From assembly GCA_047967505.1 (NCBI GenBank), contig CM106538.1: a DNA stretch of 64,000 bases; one strand, given 5' to 3'. The notes under the pieces were generated by a model. The model searched no databases. It saw nothing but the letters and a program-made list of their open reading frames with translations, and was not told the origin of the DNA. This stretch comes from Dipteris shenzhenensis (Eukaryota; Polypodiophyta; Polypodiopsida; Gleicheniales). Shown here piece by piece: positions 58,239-64,000 of this stretch. Each line of letters opens with the position of its first letter. The stretch's first letter is position 1. A program made the position numbers and the translations under genes.

Positions 58239-58240
<2 letters not shown>
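57298..58240 (+). mobile_element. LINE 3' half of the 5'-inverted insertion
   Basis: LMKLGI..INDVVDD, then SFPQATASYALGMHHRLIWK, SIKAYKLLQPAPWIHQYANT, LSWWRKNLRILWRCKTPLKQ and zf-RVT CLQC with a stop (CLQC*APSETVSHLLWHC), then FGKHFWLFGRF. The tail is AATATAAATACAATG, GATTTTACC and an A-run at about 58231-58240, followed by a long GT tract. Confidence 0.9.
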
Positions 58241-58276
<36 letters not shown>

Positions 58277-58281
58277 TGTAT
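58241..58281. repeat. (GT)n microsatellite
   Basis: About 40 bases of GT/GTGG repeat follow the LINE A-run. The next truncated LINE tail starts in it. Confidence 0.95.
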
Positions 58282-58472
58282 GAATCTTTCCGAGCCTCAT
58301 TGCGGCAATCCTTATATGATGCCTGCCATGAGGGTGATATACATGCTTCTTGCATAGAGCTTTTCTTTTTATGTTTCTGATCTTTGGGATACTCTCCATT
58401 TTGGAGACTTCCCATCTTGTAAATTTATGAGAATATAAATACACTGTATTGGATTTTACTAAAAAAAGAAGT
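58282..58472 (+). mobile_element. 5'-truncated LINE tail, near copy of the preceding one
   Basis: Begins ATGAATCTTTCCGAGCC and repeats the last ~190 bases of the previous element (QSLYDACHEGDIHASCIELF, 3' UTR, A-run), with few differences. It is followed by GTGTGTGTAAGAG and (GT)n. Confidence 0.9.
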
Positions 58473-58507
58473 GTGTGTGTAAGAGTGTGTGTGTGTGTGT
58501 GTGTGTG
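58473..58507. repeat. (GT)n microsatellite
   Basis: GT tract broken by AAGA, at the junction to the next 5'-truncated LINE. Confidence 0.95.
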
Positions 58508-58509
58508 AC

Positions 58510-59186
58510 TTCCCACAATGCATGGCCTCACTCTTGCCTAAAATTGCAGCTTCTTTAGGCAAAGTGGTCTGCCCACCATGGCCTAATGGCAATTCAAATC
58601 GATTTTGCATTCTTTGGGATACTGATAATCCCACACCGGACTCTTATTCTGTCACGGTGAATAAAGTGGACATGGGAAGTGCCTTTTACAAATTGAAATG
58701 GGGATTATTTGCAGGGGCTTGTTTTGACTGTAAAAAATTTGGACACATGGCTTCACTGTGTCCAATGAATCAGCATAAAATGCCTCTTGCCGTTTTATTG
58801 CAAATAAAAACAAAGGTAGTAGACAGCTTTCTGGAATTCAGGATAAAGGCAAAGCTCCAGTGGTTTCAAATGGGAATGTTTCTTCACATTCACCTCTTGC
58901 TATTCAGCCCTTGACAAAAGGACAGAAACCTCCAATTGATGGATGGCAAAGTCCAAGAAAAGTTATTTCAGCTAGAAGACTTCCACCCCCTCGTACTTCG
59001 AATGGTGCGTCTTCCAATGGAAACACCCCAGAGGTCAATACAGGAATTGGGATCACATGGGCGGCAGCGACAGCCAGCAGAACACTCTTCCCTGAAGAAG
59101 AGGTTGTTGCTCTGCTGTCTACTCCTCAAGTGGATATTTCTTCTCAGGGGAGAAACATTAACCCTGAGATAGAAATGCAGGGTTGA
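58510..59186 (+). pseudogene. LINE ORF1 C-terminal half with CCHC knuckle
   Basis: LPKIAASLGKVVCPPWPNG, NRFCILWDTDNPTPDSYSVT and CFDCKKFGHMASLC (complete CCHC, about 58723-58764). A frameshift near 58800-58860 precedes the tail SPRKVISARRLPPPRTSNG, which ends in MQG at 59186. Confidence 0.85.
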
Positions 59187-59240
59187 CATCATGAAATTTG
59201 CTGTTGTACAGTTGTTATATTACTATAAATATCTGTAAAT

Positions 59241-60240
59241 ATGACTGCTCATATCAAATGTTTTACACTCAATGTCCAGGGGATGTGTGACAGTAGGAAA
59301 TGGAAAAGTGTGGCTGTACATCAATAGATTTCAGCCTGACATAGTGGCATTACAAGAACATAACCAACATGTCTATGCAGGAAAGACAAGACACTACTGT
59401 GGCTATGACATTTTCTATGCCGGAGAGCACTCTTTCTCAGGGGTGGTCATTTTGATCAAACATGAGCTCCAACCAGTTATTGCTTTAAATGACCACAAAG
59501 GCAGATGGCTTCTTCTTCAATGCGTTATTCGAGGAGAGGTGTTTGAATTTGCCTCTGTTCATGCACCTCAATCCTCTAGAGAAAGAACTGAAATTTGGGA
59601 TGCCATGCAACAATATCCATGGAGATATCATGCCTTTATATGTGGGGATTTTAATAATGCTCCTCAACAGGGAGACAATACCTCCAGACATACTCATATG
59701 TTAACCCCTAAAAGGCATGCATGGTCACAATTACTGATGCATCTGGATTTGGTGGACCTTTGGAAGGAAATGCAGCCTTTGTCACCTGGTACACATTCCA
59801 ACATAATGCTCTTTTTTCTTATCAGGCACGTCTGGATCGATGGTATAGTGTAGCTCCGCAACAAAATGGGGATTTTACATGCAAAATGTGGATTGACTAT
59901 GCCTTTGTGCATTCAGATCATGCACCTCTATGGTTGCGGTTATCCTTTCATGATATGCCAGATGATAGATTGCCACAAAGGCACCATTTGATCGTGAACA
60001 ATAGCTACTTGCAACATGTTGTGTTCAAGGCCATGGTTACTGAAGCATCTCACTCTTGGTCTTCTCGCAGCCATGTTCATATTGATGATGCCCGGGATTC
60101 TTTTGTTTCCAAAATGCAAGTTGTGATAAGAAGTTACGGCAAGTCTTACATGAAGACTCTGAGGGAAACTATTGCTCAGGCCAAACAAACTTGTCAGGAC
60201 CTGATTGAACTCAGCCATCTTCGTTCATTGTCCCTGCAAT
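59241..60240 (+). pseudogene. LINE ORF2 endonuclease domain
   Basis: MTAHIKCFTLNVQGMCDSRK start, frameshift at about 59310, then FQPDIVALQEHNQHVYAGKT, SVHAPQSSRERTEIW and ICGDFNNAPQQGD. A second frameshift near 59760 precedes YQARLDRWYSV and VHSDHAPLWLRLSFHD. Catalytic blocks are visible but spread over three frames. Confidence 0.88.
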
Positions 60241-60559
60241 AGCAAACAACACTATGCGAGGCCAGACATTGTCTTCAACTCAATGATCATAGAAAACTGG
60301 TCAAATGGTAGACTAGAGCCAGACAAAGAGCCTTTACAGATAAAGGCTGCTCTTCCAAAGAATTTTTCAAAAGCTTGCATCAGAGAAGATTAAAAATAGA
60401 AATTTGCAGGGTGCTTATGCCTGATGGATGATGGACCACCTCGAGGTCACAGCTTGCTTCTGTTTGTGTGCAACATTTTTCTCAGCAATTTGGTTCTGCA
60501 GTTCCTCACAGCAAGCTTTGGTTGCACGAAATTTGCTATTACAACATGTTTCTCCTATT

Positions 60560-62470
60560 ATTTCCACTACTCAAGCTTTGGAATTGGAGGAACCTTTTAC
60601 TGAGAGGGAACTGTCAGATGCAATGAAATCTTGCGGAAGATGGAAATCTCCAGGATGGGATGGTCTTACGGTTGTATTTTTTCAGAATATTGGCCTCTTT
60701 TGAAGCATACATTGCTGCATATGGTGAATTTTGCATGGGCAAAATCAGAAAATGCCAGATGCATGGAAGAGAGGTATTGTTAAACTCCTTCCAAAAAAAC
60801 AAATCTGTGAATCTTTGGCAGACTGGAGACCTATCACCCTTATGCCAGTCATTTACAAAGTCACTACAAAAATGATTGTCGATTGGCTAAAGGGGTTTTT
60901 ACATGATGGGTTGCATTCTGCCCAATATGGCTTTGTCCAGCGTAGGCATATCACAGATAACATTGCTAATGCCTATGTTGGAATTGATTATGCCAAATAC
61001 ACACAGCAAGATGTTTTATTATTGCAAGTTGATATTGCCAAAGCCTTTGATATTTCTACATCCTGGACTCTTGGCTGTTCTGTTAGGCAAGGATGTCCCC
61101 TAAGTGCTTTACTTTTTGCAATAGCCACTCATCCGATGCTTCAATATCTGGACCACCTTTTGGACACTGACCAGTTGCATCGTTTGTAGATTACTGGTAG
61201 TCGCAGCATGATCGCTCAAGCATATGATGATGATTCATTCTTTACTCCAAAAAATATTCGGAGTGAACTGTCCATGATTATGCAGGTTCTTTCTACATTT
61301 GGATTGGCTGCTAGTCTTCGGGTCAATTTTCAGAAATCAAAATTGTTGCCATTTCATGAATAGAAATGGCACAGTCTTCTGTGGCCTGGGGAAATTGTCC
61401 CTGCCTCTCAATTTATTCGACATCTCGGCTATCCTCTAGGTTGGGAACTCACCCGTTCCCAACAAACTGATTGGGTGTTGACAAAGTTGAGGGCAAAGCT
61501 TGAATATTGGAAGCTTGCAACTTGGCCACTACATGTTCGTTTGCGAATCGCACAATCCATTTTGATAGCATACATACAGTTTTATCCGCCTCTCATTATG
61601 TTGACTAAGGCAAAGCTGAACTCTTTTATGTCAGCTATCATGGAAATTTTCTGGTGTGCTAAAAATGGCAAGAAAAGTCTCAGATTACTCTCTATGCATC
61701 GTCTCTATTCTCCAAAGATGCACGGGGGTCTGAACATTCTCAATATTCACATGCATTTACTTGCTCATAGAGGAAAAATGATGTTGCAGTTTATGCAAGG
61801 AGATCAGCCGTGGGCTTTAATGATCCGCTCTCTCTTATTACATATTCATACTTCTGCATTTGGGCATTGGCAGGCTTCTCCGTGGGATTTCATGTTTGGC
61901 TCTATCCAAGGCAAGATCAGAGGCTGCCCTTTCGTTTCTCTCCTGCTTCTTGATTGGAAACATATCTTATCCCACTTGGAATGGCATGGTCGAGACTCTT
62001 TGTCGGGAAACTCCTTGAGGGCTGAGAATCTTTATTGGTCTAAAGTATTCCACCCTTCTTTGGCCATTCAAGAACCAAGACGTTCTTACTTTCTCTCCTT
62101 CAAAGGCATCACTTCTGTGGCAGATGTACTTCAGGATGATGGCACACTTTTATCCTTTTCCATGGCTGCAAGCAAATACGGTTTGGGAGCTCATTATCGT
62201 TTTCTCTGGCATCGGATTTCAGCAATGCTTCAACCGTTTTTGCCAGTGCCTCGCATGGAACTTCAGAACAGGCTTGAGGATTGGATTTTACGCTCTTCTT
62301 ACTCTTCAGCCCGTCCCTTGAAGTTCTCACATATTACAGTGCGATCACTGTATAAAGTGCTATTACTTCCGCCTTGGATTTCTGACAGAGGAAATACTAT
62401 TTGGCATATGGATCGCCCACTAAAGTGGTGGAGCAAAAGGCTGCAACGTCCCTCTTCGACAACAACTTTT
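60560..62470 (+). pseudogene. LINE reverse transcriptase and linker, with palm deletion
   Basis: WKSPGWDGLT, PKKQICESLADWRPITLMPV, QYGFVQRRHITDNIANAYVG and LLLQVDIAKAFD (first catalytic Asp), then straight to STSWTLGCSVRQGCPLSALL. About 60 residues between them are missing. The active site reads AYDDD (61220-61234) instead of AYADD. The long frame 61475-62476 carries the linker (HGGLNILNIHMHLLAHRGKM, PPWISDRGNTIWHMDRPLKW). Confidence 0.88.
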
Positions 62471-62915
62471 TCTTAGGTGAGTCCTGCTTGGCATTTTTCC
62501 ATCTGGGCAGCTACTTGCACACAGACATATTGCTCCGGCTGTTTGTCACAGATGCTTACACCCCATTGAATCTGTGCTACAGATTTTTTTGTTCTGTCCA
62601 CATACTTGCACCTTCATCGCTCTCATCCGACAGAGGCTTCGAGCGAGATTTCCTACTGCCACTTTTGGCAGGCTTTTCTGGTCTTTTGGTTTTCATCCAC
62701 CGAGACAGGGTTTTGATTTATTTTTTATATAGGTACGCTACTGGGCACTATGGACTTTATGGATGGACAGAAATCATAGAGTCTTTGGTGATCCCCTTTT
62801 TTCATCCTTTATCTTTTTCAAACGATCTCTGCAGCAAACATTCTATGATTGTGTTCAGACTCGTTTGATTGATCAGGATGTGTATACAGCTTATACTGAG
62901 ATCTTTAGTTGAGTA

Positions 62916-62943
62916 ATAGTTACTTCAGTTTCGAAGTAACTAT
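62916..62943 (+). promoter_or_regulatory. LINE 3' UTR hairpin
   Basis: ATAGTTACTTC, a six-base loop, then GAAGTAACTAT: a perfect 11-bp stem about 40 bases before the A-run. Equivalent positions in other tails form stems of different sequence (48846-48872), suggesting a structure recognised by the RT. Confidence 0.6.
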
Positions 62944-62993
62944 GAAGGTAATTATTTTACAGCAATAAAAGATTTCTTCACCAAAAAAAAAAA

Positions 62994-63042
62994 GTGTGTG
63001 AGAATACGTGAGAGGTGTGTGTGTGTGTGAGAATACGTGAGA
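62994..63042. repeat. GT-rich junction with 22-bp duplication
   Basis: TGTGTGAGAATACGTGAGAGG occurs at about 62995-63015 and again ending at about 63042, with GTGTGTGT between. The next LINE leader begins here. Confidence 0.85.
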
Positions 63043-64000
63043 GGTGAGGAAGTACGGCGCTCTGTTGTTTGCCCTCGGCAGTAACTCTGCGCAGCCCCGT
63101 CCGTACATCTGTACGGTCGCCCTGGTTCTCCTGCAAAGCTCCGTATATAGCCCCTTACCTTTTGCGTTGTCCTACCTTCTTCTTGCAGGTCTTTCCGTAC
63201 GTCCGTACATCTGTCCGTCTTTCCATACAAACCGGTCTTCCCGTGCCTTGTCTGTACCACCGTGCAGTCAGTACAGTTCAGCGTTGTCCGTACAGTCCCG
63301 TACTTTTTACCGTACAAGTCCCGAGTTCTTGCTCTGGTGCTTTCTTGTACAGTCCTGTGTTTCCGCCAAAATCTTACCTTTCCCTCTGATATCTCCTTAC
63401 CGAATATACCTTTTTTCTCCTCTCTGTGGGCTTCCTGTGGATATTTCTTTGGGACTGGGTTTTTTTGCTTCCACTACCCTTTTACAGGTACTTCATTCCT
63501 GAGTTCCCTTTCTTACAAAGCTATGGCAGAATATTCATATGAAAAAACGTTTCAAAAGGAGCCTTTAGTTCCCTGCAAGAAGCAAAAGCACGTTGAGGGT
63601 CAGAATGACCCGATGCATGATACTCTTGAGGCTCAACTGGTATATGATGTCATGCATGAAGGATTTGCAGATACGAGGAAAGAGTGGAAAGACTCGGTTC
63701 CTTCAGTTGGCCTCATGGTTGAGGTAGATGAAATTGTGGATCTAGTCAGAGAATATGCTAAGTCATATTATTTTTTCCAGGCTGGATGCCACCTGCTGCA
63801 GAGATAGGCAACTGGTTGACAGTAGTGGACACGCACACTGACTGGCTCGTTTGTTCGTAAAGTACACTATGCAGCCAGGGGTTTTTTTGAGGTTATGATG
63901 GTGGATGAGATACACAGACAAATGCTTTTGGAACATTCGCCTCTCTTTTTTGGGCAGTAAATGGTGCATGTATGGCCATGGTCTCCCACAAGGGATTTTC
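63020..64000 (+). mobile_element. LINE 5' end, leader and ORF1 start, continues past window
   Basis: Leader with 11 GTAC tetramers in about 310 bases (63050-63360), then ORF1 from ATG 63523. This is a more divergent ORF1 than the other copies. The rest is outside the window. Confidence 0.88.
63523..64000 (+). pseudogene. LINE ORF1 N-terminal part (partial)
   Basis: MAEYSYEKTFQKEPLVPCKK, TLEAQLVYDVMHEGFADTRK, and EYAKSYYFFQAGC replacing the usual IIFFPG block. A stop at about 63807 and a frameshift precede VHYAARGFFEVMMVDEIHRQ and LLEHSPLFFGQ, then a stop. DUF4283-like by position and pattern. Already defective. Confidence 0.82.

Larger units (their letters stand above)
58508..62993 (+). mobile_element. 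LINE, 5'-truncated in ORF1, otherwise near complete but defective
   Basis: ORF1 C-terminal half (58510-59186), endonuclease (59241-60240), RT and linker (about 60560-62460), zf-RVT (62470-62870), 3' UTR with a perfect hairpin (62916-62943) and A-run ending about 62993, then GTGTGTG. This is a different subfamily from the 51425-55785 copy. Multiple frameshifts and an RT deletion make it inactive. Confidence 0.92.

Overview
This is a stretch of plant nuclear DNA, AT-rich and dominated by retroelements, with no sign of bacterial or organellar genes. Eight short exons on the + strand join in perfect reading phase into 243 codons of a cytosolic isoleucyl-tRNA synthetase (IleRS). The exons lie at 5663-5766, 5882-5945, 14074-14162, 14316-14457, 31502-31565, 45490-45557, 45846-45977 and 46108-46173. 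The upstream and downstream exons are outside the window, so almost everything else here is intron of one gene. The introns are about 8.1, 17.0, 13.9 and more than 17.8 kb. Introns this large, filled mainly by LINEs, suggest a large-genome land plant. A homosporous fern or similar lineage seems most likely to me, but that is inference.

Layout. 1-2950: 5' part of a well-preserved LINE (minus strand, intact ORF1, ORF2 open to the window edge). 2995-4230: a LINE 3' fragment and a Ty3/gypsy relic. 5663-14457: four exons, with a hAT-like MITE, small tandem duplications and a decayed LINE of a second clade in the introns. 15250-17700: an old LINE relic on the + strand. 17740-30270: a pile of minus-strand LINEs, ORF1-only elements and one GC-rich retrocopy. 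31502: a 64-nt exon. 32320-36022: a Ty1/copia element. 36215-38832: a second copy of the old LINE relic, carrying a hAT-like MITE. 39352-44902: a foldback element and a copia relic between 388-bp direct repeats. 45490-46173: three exons. 46220-64000: an uninterrupted head-to-tail pile of + strand LINEs and LINE tails.

The most striking system is the LINE family itself. Copies end in an A-run followed at once by (GT)n, and the next copy begins in or beside that (GT)n. Insertions therefore stack tail-to-head like beads, on the minus strand at 17.7-28.4 kb and on the + strand at 46.2-63 kb. A 22-bp insertion at 46237-46258 shows a clear 17-bp target duplication inside a GT microsatellite. Autonomous copies encode ORF1 (DUF4283-like plus a CCHC knuckle) and ORF2 (endonuclease, reverse transcriptase, zf-RVT). 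A shorter relative carries only ORF1 and appears non-autonomous. The 5' leaders are packed with GTAC motifs (13 in about 265 bp in one copy). The 3' ends share a small hairpin and a TGTAATATAA-type motif before the A-run.

Because minus-strand LINEs fill one intron and plus-strand LINEs fill a later one, the IleRS pre-mRNA should contain long complementary segments on either side of four exons.
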